Shown one piece after another: positions 42,486-50,872 of a stretch of DNA of 64,000 nt. How positions within the stretch are numbered: the first letter of the stretch is position 1; each line of letters begins with the position of its first letter. Position numbers and translations under genes: made by a program. The notes under the pieces are model-generated. The model was not told the DNA's origin and did not search any database. It was given only the letters and a program-made list of their open reading frames with translations. Source of the DNA: Actinacidiphila glaucinigra (GTDB lineage Bacteria; Actinomycetota; Actinomycetes; Streptomycetales; Streptomycetaceae); the NCBI RefSeq assembly GCF_900188405.1, contig NZ_FZOF01000034.1, forward strand, positions 27,498 to 91,497. Reading direction: 5' to 3'.

Positions 42486-42665
42486 AATGTGGGCGCGCCA
42501 TTCTGCACCTCGCAGGCGTCCGCGGCAGGCGTCGACGGCGATGCCGCCGTCGATGACGGGGATGAGGTGGGCGTAGGCGAGGAGGTTGAGGACGGCGCGG
42601 GGCCAGCCAGGGCCGATCGACGCCGGAAATGATCACGTCGCAGTCGGCCGCTGCAGCGAACCGCT
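42486..42665 (-). pseudogene. ThiF/E1-like adenylyltransferase remnant
   Basis: On the minus strand DVIISGVDRPW in one frame and RAVLNLLAYAHLIPVIDGGI, AVDACRGRLRGAEWRAHIAA in another match the segment of ThiF/MoeB/HesA-fold enzymes after the ATP-binding loop (S-C-V-D-R-P-W-P-R-A, then L-A-Y-A-x-L-I-P-V-I-D-G-G). These enzymes adenylate C-terminal glycines of ubiquitin-like proteins or related substrates, and some act in antiphage operons with JAB peptidases. Only about 60 residues remain. No ubiquitin-like or JAB gene is adjacent. Confidence 0.6.
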
Positions 42666-42690
42666 TTGACGGACACCGACGGTGTGGTGG

Positions 42691-42800
42691 TCAGGCTGCG
42701 TGTGCTGTCTCGTATTCGGCGGGACTTCGGTACCCGAGGCTGCTGTGCAGTCGGTGCAGGTTGTACCAGCTCTCGATCTCGATGAAGTCGAAGATCACGG
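42691..42800 (-). mobile_element. IS3-family transposase (OrfB) C-terminal remnant
   Basis: FDFIEIESWYNLHRLHSSLG then YRSPAEYE is the end of an IS3-family integrase-like OrfB (F-I-E-x-W-Y-N-x-x-R-x-H-S-x-L-G-Y-x-S-P), stop at 42691. About 36 residues remain; the catalytic residues and OrfA are gone. Confidence 0.85.
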
Positions 42801-42919
42801 GGCGGGCAGCGGCCCGGTTGGGCCAGGCTGCGGTGCCCCCGCACACTGCCTGAATTTCGTCGGACGTGGCGCTCCAACGTCGCTTCCAGCTCGGCTCATG
42901 CTTCCGGAGGGCTCGAGAA

Positions 42920-43285
42920 TCAGCTTGTCCAAGTCTTGATCTGAGCGGCTACCTCCCGTACGGGGAGCCCATCCCGTGCGGCGCGGGCCAGCGGGAGAAC
43001 GGCGTCCAGGCCAGGGCTCACCGGCAGGCCGCACGCCGTCAGGTAGGCCGCGGTCACGGTGGCCGCGAACAGCAGGTTCCTCACCTCGAGGCTGGGATTT
43101 CTCGCCAGCTCGCACAGCAGAGCCGCTGCCTTGTGATGGGGCTCGGGGTAGACCTCGCGGTCAAGGATTTCCGCCCGATGACGTGCTTCCGCTGCGACCG
43201 GAACCCCGTAATCGACGACCTGGGGATCTCCCGGGATCTGCTGTGCGACTGCCAAGATCCAAGCAAGATCGATGCGAAGGTTCAC
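42920..43285 (-). CDS. Doc/Fic-fold toxin-like protein lacking the Fic motif
   Basis: A 121-residue protein whose layout follows Doc toxins: an N-terminal strand-helix start MNLRIDLAWILAVAQQIPGD, the E-x-x-L-x-R-E-V-Y-P flap (RAEILDREVYPEPHHKAAAL), then LLCELARNPSLEVRNLLFAA and TVTAAYLTACGLPVSPGLD. In Doc the loop is H-x-F-x-(D/N)-x-N-K-R; here the catalytic His and Lys are replaced (NPSLEVRNLLF), so phosphotransfer or AMPylation is not expected. From memory, actinobacterial genomes label such proteins fic family toxin component. Its GTG start overlaps the antitoxin stop as GTGA, so the pair is translationally coupled. Confidence 0.75.
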   Translation of the reverse strand: MNLRIDLAWILAVAQQIPGDPQVVDYGVPVAAEARHRAEILDREVYPEPHHKAAALLCELARNPSLEVRNLLFAATVTAAYLTACGLPVSPGLDAVLPLARAARDGLPVREVAAQIKTWTS

Positions 43286-43539
43286 GCGGCGCCCCGTGAC
43301 TCCGTCGACTTGTCCGGGAGGCCGGGGTACCGGTCCTCACCGACCTCCGCCTCGAACTTTTCCGTGTACGCAGCCAGGAACGCCGCGGCGCCGGCCATGA
43401 AGGCAGCGCGTGACTGGTTCACATCAGCCTCGATCAGGTCGGCCACATACCCCTGCAAGCTCAAGCCGCGGCGCTTGGCCCGGTCCTCAGCGGCCGCTTT
43501 GATGGCTTCGTCCAGTCGGATATTCGTCTGCTTTGCCAT
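43282..43539 (-). CDS. ribbon-helix-helix antitoxin of the Doc-like pair
   Basis: An 85-residue protein. The first half, KQTNIRLDEAIKAAAEDRAK then RRGLSLQGYVADLIEADV, is a ribbon-helix-helix DNA-binding domain (strand, two helices with S-L-x-x-Y-V). The acidic C-terminal half (FEAEVGEDRYPGLPDKS) would be the toxin-binding tail. The ATG at 43539 has only a weak GAG before it, and TACAGT at the -10 distance suggests a leaderless start. It overlaps the toxin gene by four bases. As in other modules, it probably represses the shared promoter. Confidence 0.78.
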   Translation of the reverse strand: MAKQTNIRLDEAIKAAAEDRAKRRGLSLQGYVADLIEADVNQSRAAFMAGAAAFLAAYTEKFEAEVGEDRYPGLPDKSTESRGAA

Positions 43540-43559
43540 ACTCACACTGTAGCTATGTC

Positions 43560-43850
43560 GTGGTACCAGTGCATAGCAGGCCATTCGGTTCCCGGAGCTC
43601 GGGCGCCCCGTACCGACGAAACGTGCTCGTACTCGTCGAGGAACCGGGTTCAGGATTCCACCGAGGCCTCGAGGCGGCCGTGCCGGAGCTGGCGCTGGCG
43701 CTGGGCGAGTACTGCGTACGCGTGCACCCGGGCCTTGCCGCTCCTGAGCGGGCTGCAGGCGGATCGACTGCCGCAGTGCCTTGATGCTGCCCGCCAGGTC
43801 ACCCTCTTCCATCAGCACGTGGCTCACGTGGGAGAGGTAGGAGTGACACC
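43560..43850 (-). pseudogene. TPR-containing regulator, C-terminal remnant
   Basis: On the minus strand VSHVLMEEGDLAGSIKALRQ, SIRLQPAQERQG is followed, after a frameshift near 43737, by ARVHAYAVLAQRQRQLRHGR and FLDEYEHVSSVRGARELR-like residues. This is the characteristic tail of streptomycete XRE/TPR regulators (a helical repeat, then L-D-E-Y-x-H-V-S-S). The helix-turn-helix and most repeats are absent. Confidence 0.6.
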
Positions 43851-44140
43851 GACCATGGAGGCCGCGTGGACTCGCTGTTGCGCCAGGGGTTGCGCCGGGT
43901 GTTGCGCACAGCTTCGGTAGCGGAGCTGTATTCGACCTGGTCAGAGGTGGTTGTGCGGACGCTTACCGGTCTGGCTTCCCCTGTGTGGCGGTTGTTGGCG
44001 TGGTATAGCCCCGTGCGGGGTGCGTCCGCCCTTTCGGCCGTCGTGGCAGCAGGCTGGGAGCCGCTGCGCTGGACCGGTGGTGCGATGACGGCCCGCAAAG
44101 GAAGAGGCTGCCGGGGGCCTGCAGCGGTTCGGAGGTGGTG
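43851..44140. other. no gene recognised
   Basis: About 290 bases with frames on both strands but no domain; likely debris between the TPR-regulator and IS630 remnants. Confidence 0.3.
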
Positions 44141-44285
44141 CGCACTGCGTGCACTTCACCCCTACCGGCTTCTCGTGGATCAACCAGGTCGAGCGGTGCT
44201 TCGGCTTCCTGGCCGCCCCGATGATCCGCTGCGGCGCACACAAGAACGTCCAAGCCCTCGAAGCCGGCATTCGCCGCGGGGTCAA
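44141..44285 (+). mobile_element. IS630-family transposase remnant
   Basis: VHFTPTGFSWINQVERCFGF, then RCGAHKNVQALEAGIRR, is the C-terminal DDE segment of IS630-type transposases (H-F-T-P-x-x-x-S-W-x-N-x-V-E with the catalytic Glu). About 45 residues remain. The segment runs directly into the 3' end of the MmyB-type regulator gene. Confidence 0.8.
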
Positions 44286-44289
44286 GGTG

Positions 44290-45192
44290 TCACTCCTGTG
44301 GCACGGAGCCGCGTGTGGTGCTGTGGGAGGAGCCGGCCTCGGGTGCGGTGTCGCGTTCGGTCCAGCTGCCCAGAAGCGCCAGGTTCTCCCGGTCGGAGGG
44401 TTCGGGGCCAGCGGTGTAGACGCACAGGGTCTGGTCGGGGTCGTCCGGCGGGGAGAGACATTCGTAGCGGAAGGTGATGTCGCCGACGAGCGGGTGGTGG
44501 TAGCGCTTGTGCCCATGGGTGCGTTGGCGGACCTGGTGATCGGACCACCAGCGGGGAAACTGCGGGCTGCGGACCGACAGTTCGCCGATCAGGGCCGTCA
44601 GCTGCCGGTCGTACGGGTGGCGACCGGCGTCGAGGCGCAGCATGGCGACCGTCTCCGCTGCGGTTCGCTCCCAGTCCCGGCAGCGCTCCTGGGCGGCGGG
44701 GTCGAGGAGCAGGTACCGGGCGTAGTTGCGCTGAGTGGCGGGCAGGGCGTCGAAGTCGGTGAGGACGGTACGGGCGAGGGCGTTGACCGCCAGGACGTCG
44801 GTGCGCCGCCCCAGGATGAACGCAGGTACATGCTCCAGCGTCTCCAGGAGGTGCCGCAGGCCTGGGCGGACCTTTTGCGGGCGCTCGGGTGAACGTCGCC
44901 GAGGGGCTCCGGTGGCGGCGGACGCCAGGTTCATCAGGTGGGCGCGCTCGGTCTGGTCCAGGCGCAGGGCCTGGGCCAGGGCGTGCAGGATCTCTTCGGA
45001 GACGTTGCCCGCGCGCCCCTGTTCCAGGCGCGTGTAGTACTCGGTGCTGATCCCGGCGAGCCGGGACAGCTCCTCGCGGCGTAGCCCGGCCACGCGGCGC
45101 GCACGGGCGTCCGGCGCGATCCCGACGTCTCCCGGCTGCAGCCGAGCGCGACGGGAGCGCAAGAACTCGCCGAGCTCCGCAGTCTGCTTCAT
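44290..45192 (-). CDS. XRE family regulator with MmyB-like ligand-binding domain
   Basis: A 300-residue regulator. Residues 5-75 hold an XRE helix-turn-helix (LGEFLRSRRARLQPGDVGIA, VAGLRREELSRLAGISTEYY, TRLEQGR), and from about 105 a PAS-like MmyB domain (VPAFILGRRTDVLAVNALAR; WWSDHQVRQRTHGHKRYHHP) that binds fatty-acid-like ligands in characterised members. ATG 45192 begins MKQTAEL. It diverges from an SDR gene with 173 bases between starts; MmyB-SDR divergent pairs are common in streptomycetes, and the regulator usually represses the dehydrogenase. The last residues differ from relatives because the IS630 debris abuts the 3' end. Confidence 0.88.
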   Translation of the reverse strand: MKQTAELGEFLRSRRARLQPGDVGIAPDARARRVAGLRREELSRLAGISTEYYTRLEQGRAGNVSEEILHALAQALRLDQTERAHLMNLASAATGAPRRRSPERPQKVRPGLRHLLETLEHVPAFILGRRTDVLAVNALARTVLTDFDALPATQRNYARYLLLDPAAQERCRDWERTAAETVAMLRLDAGRHPYDRQLTALIGELSVRSPQFPRWWSDHQVRQRTHGHKRYHHPLVGDITFRYECLSPPDDPDQTLCVYTAGPEPSDRENLALLGSWTERDTAPEAGSSHSTTRGSVPQE

Positions 45193-45365
45193 GTATCCAT
45201 TCTGCGAGCTCGGCCGTGAGACGCGAGAGCTGTGACTGGTCCCGCCGGTACTAGTCACGAGGAGGCCAGCTCCGGGCCCCGTACGGGCTGTGGGCAATGG
45301 TCTGCTGGATGAGGCGGCACGAACCCCGTTGCCCCGCCCGACAGCCACGAAAGAAGTCCCGCACC

Positions 45366-46136
45366 ATGACCGAACTGATCAACGACACCACGCTCGCCGG
45401 CCGTATCGCTGTGGTCACCGGCGCCTCCAGCGGCATCGGCGAGGCCACTGCCAAGCAGCTCGCCGCCCGCGGCGCCAAGGTCGCCCTGCTGGCGCGCCGC
45501 GCCGACCGCCTCCAGACGCTGGCCGCCGAGATCGAAAAGACTGGTGGCACCGCCTTCGCGCTGGCCGTCGACGTCACCGACGCCGATACCGTGCGCGCCG
45601 CGGCCGAGCAGATCGAGCAGGAGTTCGGCACCGTTGACCTTCTCGTCAACAACGCCGGAGTGATGCTCCCGGCCCCCGTCGAGGAGCTGCGCACCGACCA
45701 ATGGCAGCGCCAGATCGACCTGAACATCACCGGCCTGATGAACGTCGTCGGCGCGTTTGTCCCGCAGCTGGTCACGGCGGGCGCCGAGCGGGGCGTGGCC
45801 GACCTGGTCAACGTGTCCTCGATCGCCGCGAAGAACATCTTCCGGAACTTCGCCGTCTACTCGGCCACCAAGGCCTACGTCACGCAGCTCTCCCGCCACC
45901 TGCGAGCCGAGCTGGGCGAGAAGCACGTCCGGGTGTCGGCGATCGAGCCTGGCATGACTCACAGCGAGCTGCACGGCCACGTCACCGACCAGGGTGTGCA
46001 GGAGTGGACAGCCGGAATCCACGACATCATGCTGCACTCTGAGGACATCGCCGAGACCATCGTGTTCACCGCCTCGCTGCCCCCGCGCGTCAACCTGCAG
46101 CAGGTCACGATCATGCCTACCGGGCAGCCCGCCTGA
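45366..46136 (+). CDS. classical SDR family oxidoreductase
   Basis: A 256-residue short-chain dehydrogenase: TGASSGIGEATAKQLAARGA near residue 19, NNAGVMLPAPVEEL near 96, catalytic Ser in VNVSSIAAKNIFRNF and Y-S-A-T-K in AVYSATKAYVTQLSRHLRAE near 160, and a C-terminal MPTGQPA. The whole S-Y-K triad is present. ATG 45366 follows GAAAGAAG; a longer frame exists but is not conserved. Control by the divergent MmyB-type regulator is likely. Substrate unknown. Confidence 0.88.
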   Translation: MTELINDTTLAGRIAVVTGASSGIGEATAKQLAARGAKVALLARRADRLQTLAAEIEKTGGTAFALAVDVTDADTVRAAAEQIEQEFGTVDLLVNNAGVMLPAPVEELRTDQWQRQIDLNITGLMNVVGAFVPQLVTAGAERGVADLVNVSSIAAKNIFRNFAVYSATKAYVTQLSRHLRAELGEKHVRVSAIEPGMTHSELHGHVTDQGVQEWTAGIHDIMLHSEDIAETIVFTASLPPRVNLQQVTIMPTGQPA

Positions 46137-46286
46137 TCATGCCGTGTCCCGTGGGCGCGGGCCAGTCCTCTGCCATGAGGGCACCTCACTCGTGACTGCA
46201 CGCTCCGGTCCCGCGAACAAGAGCGGGGTAGCAGCTCCCCCGGCTCGACCCTCGTGTAATCCCAGCAGCCGCGTCGGGCAGGGGAT

Positions 46287-46560
46287 TCACCACGCCGTGG
46301 GACCTGCACCCCACCAGTCGAACAACTCGTCGTCCAGATGAACCAAGTTGGGGTCGAGCCCAGCCCTCCGCAGGAACTCCATCAGGTTCCCGAAGGTCGT
46401 ACGCGATGGCGAGGTCCTGGCAATCCAGGCGCACCCGTCGGCCGCCACCCTCAAAAGGCAGCGGATACACAACCACCTGGTGCCTTTCCATACGATCAGG
46501 GTGCCTCCGGCCCAAAACGGGGTGCATCCCCCGCCGGGCCTCCATGAGAGCTGCCGACGA
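46287..46560 (-). pseudogene. hypothetical protein, possible frameshifted remnant
   Basis: Two minus-strand frames join into one plausible protein: QVVVYPLPFEGGGRRVRLDC, QDLAIAYDLR, then, shifted by one base near 46390, LMEFLRRAGLDPNLVHLDDE, LFDWWGAGPTAW and a stop at 46287. The D-x-W-W-G-A-G-P ending and helix spacing look like a real domain, but I do not recognise the family. It lies between the convergent SDR and PA14 genes. Confidence 0.4.
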
Positions 46561-46644
46561 ACCGGCGGCAGGTGGTCGTCGTCGGCACCGCCGGCACGAA
46601 CAAGCCCGGCGGGCGGATCCGGGACCGCGCCCGCCGGGCCCAGC

Positions 46645-48696
46645 CTAGATGCGGTCCACGAAGACGCAGCTCCACACGTGCGTGCCCACGATGCTGCCGT
46701 CGGCGCGTACCGCCTGCAACGTGTAGAAGTGCGTGGCGCCCCGGGCGGCTGTGCTGTCGATGTAGGTGCGGGTATCCGCCGGCAGCAGTGCGCTGTGGAG
46801 CGGCTCGTACGACTTCGTGGCCGCGTTCCACCGGCTGATCCGGTAGCCCGCGACGGACTCACACTCGGCCGTGTTGCTGCACCACCAGGTGATGCCCGGC
46901 CCGACCTGCTCAGGTCCACCGATCACGGTGCCGTAGGTCGTGCTGCCGAGGTCCCAGTCCCGCATGACCGTCACCGACGGTCGCACATCCAGCTCGGTGG
47001 CCTGGACGACCGTGACCTTCGGGTCACTCGGGTGCAGCGCGTTGCCCCAGCGATCCGCGGCGACGACCGCGTACAGGTACGTCTCGCCGTCCGGCAGGCC
47101 GCCGCACATGACCGCGAGCGGGTCACTCGTTCCCTCAATGCAGGCTGTGGAGCTGAGCCACTTGATCGTGCCATCGTCCTGTCGGCTGCCCGTCCACACC
47201 CGGTAGCGCTCGATGTCGTCCTCGGCAAGGGCAGCCCAGCTCACCCGTATGCCGTCCGCCCGCGGGGTGGCCTTGACCCCGGTGACGGGGGCGGGTGCGA
47301 CGCGGTCGCCGGTGCGGACGACCAGGGGTGCGGACAGCGCCGACTCATTGCCGGCCGGATCCACCGCCGCCACCGCGTACGTCACGTAGGTGCCTGCGGG
47401 CATGTCAAGGTCATGGCAGATGCCGCCGATGCTGGTCTCGTCACTCTCCCCTGCGCAGGTCACGCGGGTGAGCGCGGCCGGGTCGAGGACCTTGCCGGGC
47501 GAGCGGTAGAGATGGTACGTCCCGCCGTTGCTGAAGTCCTCGCTGAAGCCGTCGGGCTGCTCCCAGTACACCGAGGTGTCACCGAACCGGATGACGGAGC
47601 CGAGGGAATGCGGGGACTTGGGCGGCGTCCGGTCGACGCCGTCGCCGGTGACCGAGGCGTACGCGGATGTGTTGCCGAGCGCGTCCAGGGCGCGAACCCG
47701 GTAGTACCGGGCGGTGTTCTCTGGTGCGTTGGTGCGGAAGGACGTCGTGGCCGTCGTGCCCAGCAGCTCGAACGGGCCGGCCGCCGTCGGGGCGGCGTAC
47801 ACCTCGTACTTGACGGCGTCGGCGGCCCCGCGCCAGGCCAGAGTCGCCCACCACGCGTCACCGACGACCGTCAGATCCGTCGGCGCAGTCGGTCCCGTGC
47901 GGTCGACTGACACAACGCCGGCATCGGCGCTGCCTGCGGACTCGCGGCCGGCCTTGTCGACGGCGCGGACCTCGTACAGGTAGGTCTGGCCCGTTGCGGG
48001 CGTCGCGTCCACGGAGGACCGGGAGGTCAGCAGCGCCGAGCCGCCTACCCTTGCCCAGGGAGCGTTGCCCAGTCGGCGGTACACGCGGTAACCGGCGAGG
48101 TCCATCTCCTTGTTGCCGGCCCAGCGCAAGGTGGTCCTCGAGGTTGCCCGGTCATACACCGCGGTAAGGCCCGTTGGTGCCAGCGGCTTGACCGTGTCGA
48201 CAGCCGGCTCGGTGCGCGCGGCATACGTGAAACCGGCATAGGCATAGCCGGTCCAGGCAACGTAGTCCACGCGGATCGTGTGCTTGCCGGCCGGGATGGT
48301 CAGGTCGACGGTCTTGCGGGCGGTGCTGGAGACGTTCTTCCACAGGTTGATCTTCCGCACACCGTCCACGTAGACACGCATGCCGTCCTGCGTGGCGGCA
48401 GCAAGCCGGAACGGGCCGCCGGAGCCGAAGTCCCGTGTGAGGGACCAGCGGACGGAGAAGTTGTCCTTGGGCAGCGTGACACCGGCCGGATCGCCGTTCC
48501 CGTAGCTCTCCTTGATGACGGAGTCACAGGACGTCAACTTCGGCGTGCCGCTGAAAGTGGAGTTGCCGAAGAACTGCGCCTTCCACAGAGGGGACGTACA
48601 GGTGACGGCAGCAGATGCCGGGGCGGCGGACATCAGACCACCGGCAACGGCCATAGCGACTGTCGCGGCCAGCGCTGTCAGCCGGGTACGAGTCAT
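46645..48696 (-). CDS. secreted PA14/fibronectin type III multidomain protein
   Basis: A 683-residue exported protein. The N terminus is a Sec signal peptide (RTRLTALAATVAMAVAGGLM, then APASA). Residues about 35-160 form a PA14-like carbohydrate-binding domain (LWKAQFFGNSTFSGTPKLTS, FSVRWSLTRDFGSGGPFRLA, DGMRVYVDGVRKINLWKNVS). Four or five fibronectin type III repeats follow, starting PLAPTGLTAVYDRATSRTTL, TAPTDLTVVGDAWWATLAWR, TPPKSPHSLGSVIRFGDTSV and VAPAPVTGVKATPRADGIRV. No catalytic domain is seen, so it is probably a cell-wall or polysaccharide-binding protein. ATG 48696 is preceded by GGAAAGGGG; a TTG three codons earlier is possible. Confidence 0.85.
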   Translation of the reverse strand: MTRTRLTALAATVAMAVAGGLMSAAPASAAVTCTSPLWKAQFFGNSTFSGTPKLTSCDSVIKESYGNGDPAGVTLPKDNFSVRWSLTRDFGSGGPFRLAAATQDGMRVYVDGVRKINLWKNVSSTARKTVDLTIPAGKHTIRVDYVAWTGYAYAGFTYAARTEPAVDTVKPLAPTGLTAVYDRATSRTTLRWAGNKEMDLAGYRVYRRLGNAPWARVGGSALLTSRSSVDATPATGQTYLYEVRAVDKAGRESAGSADAGVVSVDRTGPTAPTDLTVVGDAWWATLAWRGAADAVKYEVYAAPTAAGPFELLGTTATTSFRTNAPENTARYYRVRALDALGNTSAYASVTGDGVDRTPPKSPHSLGSVIRFGDTSVYWEQPDGFSEDFSNGGTYHLYRSPGKVLDPAALTRVTCAGESDETSIGGICHDLDMPAGTYVTYAVAAVDPAGNESALSAPLVVRTGDRVAPAPVTGVKATPRADGIRVSWAALAEDDIERYRVWTGSRQDDGTIKWLSSTACIEGTSDPLAVMCGGLPDGETYLYAVVAADRWGNALHPSDPKVTVVQATELDVRPSVTVMRDWDLGSTTYGTVIGGPEQVGPGITWWCSNTAECESVAGYRISRWNAATKSYEPLHSALLPADTRTYIDSTAARGATHFYTLQAVRADGSIVGTHVWSCVFVDRI

Positions 48697-49159
48697 CACA
48701 GACAAGGGGCCCTTTCCGGACCAAGGAAAAACGGATGGTGCCTATGTGACACACGAGAACGAGGCCAGGTTGCCCCGATCCCCCAACCTCTTCACAAACA
48801 CGCACCGCATCTCACCAAGAACCCGCGCACAAAGCTGGCGCAAGCAGAGATCCCTCACGTCCAAGCCACCCCCGCGGCACGGCTGTGGCACGCCCGATCC
48901 CCTCGATGTGAACTCCGGCCGTGAGGGACGCTGGGAAGCTGAGGTCCGCCGAGCGTCAGGCATTGATGTCGGACACCAGGCGCGCCAGGGAATGGGTACT
49001 CCGGGACCCAGCCTGGTGCATCGTCCAGCGGCGCGACGTCGGAGAGGTTCATGCAGCACCTCGCGATGCGAAACGGCCTGGGGGACGACCGGCTGGAGAC
49101 CACGTGGCTGGAGAAGCCGGAGCTACCGACCACCGCCACCACTCGAGTACAGTCCGGCT
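48697..49159. other. intergenic upstream of the PA14 protein gene
   Basis: About 460 bases, containing the promoter of the secreted protein and the 3' flank of the next gene. No supported gene. Confidence 0.4.
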
Positions 49160-50524
49160 TCACAAACCCGCGTCGGTCAGGATGCGATGCATCCGCTCAG
49201 GCCGCAGCGCCGGGTTGGCGGCGGCACCGTGGACGACCTCCGGATCCGGGTCGGAGAGCAGTCGTTCCAGAAGCGTGTCCGTGATGTTGGGATGCCGCGC
49301 GACCCCGCTACGCACGAAGGACTCCTCGGCGACGGCCAGCCGCTCCAGGGCCGGCGCGGGCAGCTCGGGATCCTGCAGGGCGACGTAGCGCACGTGGGGA
49401 TCCGGTTCGTCGGCGAGCGTACGCAGCGTGTGGCGGGGGAAGTTGGGGTGCTCGACAAGGAGCGGGCTGAGGTGGAACACGTCCCCGTGGGCCCGAACGA
49501 GCCGTTCCAGGACCTCCGGCGGCGCATCCGGCCGGCGGGCGGCGGTGCGACGGACCTGGAGGTCGGGGTCGTCGTCCAGCCGCCGCCACGCCTCCTGGGG
49601 CAGGTCGCGGCAGGCGGCCAGCACGAGCCGGAACGCCACATGCCGGCAGTCCACGTACGTCAGGCGTTCCGCCAGGGGCGCATCGCTCAGCCACACCGGT
49701 CTGGCCGGGTTCCAGCCCAGCGCGACCTCGGCCTCGATGCTGCCGTCCGCGCGCTGACCTTCGACATGGGCGTACAGGCTGTCCCTGGTCCTCTCGTCCA
49801 CGGGCCGGCTATGAGCCAACGCGATACGGACGACCGGATCGTCCACATCCAGGAGCCGGGCCACCATGTCGGCGGTCAGGTACGGGTTCGCGGCGACAGC
49901 CTGCCGGACGTCCTCGTCGTCCCCGTCCCGCGTGAGCGCGAGGAACTGCTCCCACGTGAGCAGGACGCGGCGCGCCACGTTGGCGCGGGTGGCGGGGTCG
50001 GCTAGGCACCGGTCCCACCACTCCGGCGGAACTCCCGGTTCTTCGCGAGCCGTCGCTACCGCCCGGACCTGCGGATCGGGGTCGGCGAGCAGGTTCACCT
50101 GCACCTCTACGGGCCGCTCCCACCAGGTCTGCGCGACCGCGGCACGCAGCTTCGGGTCCGGCGCGCCGGCGAGTGCCCTCGGTGGCTCGCCGTAAGCCTC
50201 CTCAAGAGCGTCGATGTGGGTCGGCACCCCGAGGTCGACCATGGAGCGAATGAAGTCCGCGTACGCGTCACGGATCGCGCGGTCGGAATGCGAGGCGATC
50301 CGGCGCCGCATCTCCGGTGAGATCAGGGACCGGCGCATCAGCACGCCGCTGTCGCTGCCGCCGTGAGTCAGCAATGCCTCGACGACGACGTCCGCCAGCA
50401 GGCCGTCGCGCTGCTCCACCCCGTGCCGGCCGGCACCGTGTGCCGCCAGACGTACCAGGACGTCGTCGGAGGCCATGGGATTGCACCCCAGCCCGGAGAG
50501 TCGTGGATGCGTGAGGCTCGTCAT
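49160..50524 (-). CDS. leucine-rich-variant/HEAT-like repeat protein
   Basis: A 454-residue alpha solenoid. Repeats of about 24-26 residues recur through the protein, for example VNLLADPDPQVRAVATAREE, LDVDDPVVRIALAHSRPV, RLDDDPDLQVRRTAARRPDA, TLADEPDPHVRYVALQDPEL and RLLSDPDPEVVHGAAANPAL: the D-P-D-P-x-V-R hallmark of LRV repeats. No enzymatic domain or signal peptide. Such proteins act as protein-binding scaffolds. ATG 50524 (MTSLTHPRLSGLGCNP) is the family's usual start. It is monocistronic, and its partner is unknown. Confidence 0.83.
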   Translation of the reverse strand: MTSLTHPRLSGLGCNPMASDDVLVRLAAHGAGRHGVEQRDGLLADVVVEALLTHGGSDSGVLMRRSLISPEMRRRIASHSDRAIRDAYADFIRSMVDLGVPTHIDALEEAYGEPPRALAGAPDPKLRAAVAQTWWERPVEVQVNLLADPDPQVRAVATAREEPGVPPEWWDRCLADPATRANVARRVLLTWEQFLALTRDGDDEDVRQAVAANPYLTADMVARLLDVDDPVVRIALAHSRPVDERTRDSLYAHVEGQRADGSIEAEVALGWNPARPVWLSDAPLAERLTYVDCRHVAFRLVLAACRDLPQEAWRRLDDDPDLQVRRTAARRPDAPPEVLERLVRAHGDVFHLSPLLVEHPNFPRHTLRTLADEPDPHVRYVALQDPELPAPALERLAVAEESFVRSGVARHPNITDTLLERLLSDPDPEVVHGAAANPALRPERMHRILTDAGL

Positions 50525-50589
50525 GCGCCCAACGTAGTGGCGCGGCAGCGGCGTTTTACGGTCAGGGGGTATGGGGCGGCAGCCACTTC

Positions 50590-50840
50590 GCGCAGGTGCC
50601 GTCCATCGGCGGGGCCATGGCCTTCCCGGATCTCGGCCTGTACCGCACCACCTCCGCGGTGCGCGCCACACCGATCAACGTCCACGAGCCGGCCTGCGCC
50701 GCCCGCACGGCCCGGATCGAGCCCGGCGTCATCGGCGACCCCGGACTCCACAAGCGAGGCGATCCTGCTCCTCGTCGACGCCGGGGAACCTCCGCTGCGA
50801 GTCCTGCCCAGCAGCGGTCAGGTCGACGCGGAATCACCAT
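50590..50840 (+). pseudogene. SDR family oxidoreductase remnant
   Basis: QVPSIGGAMAFPDLGLYRTT then INVHEP in one frame matches the active-site region of SDRs with the Q-V-S-S-I-G-G-x-x-A-F-P-x-L-G-L-Y-x-x-x-K pattern (here the Ser is Pro and the Lys is lost). A shifted frame then reads SEAILLLVDAGEPPLRVLPS, the usual SDR C-terminal helix. The N-terminal cofactor domain is absent. The rest of the gap to the lipoprotein gene contains nothing further. Confidence 0.6.
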
Positions 50841-50872
50841 CGGTCCCCCATCGAGTAGGAGATCATGAACGC

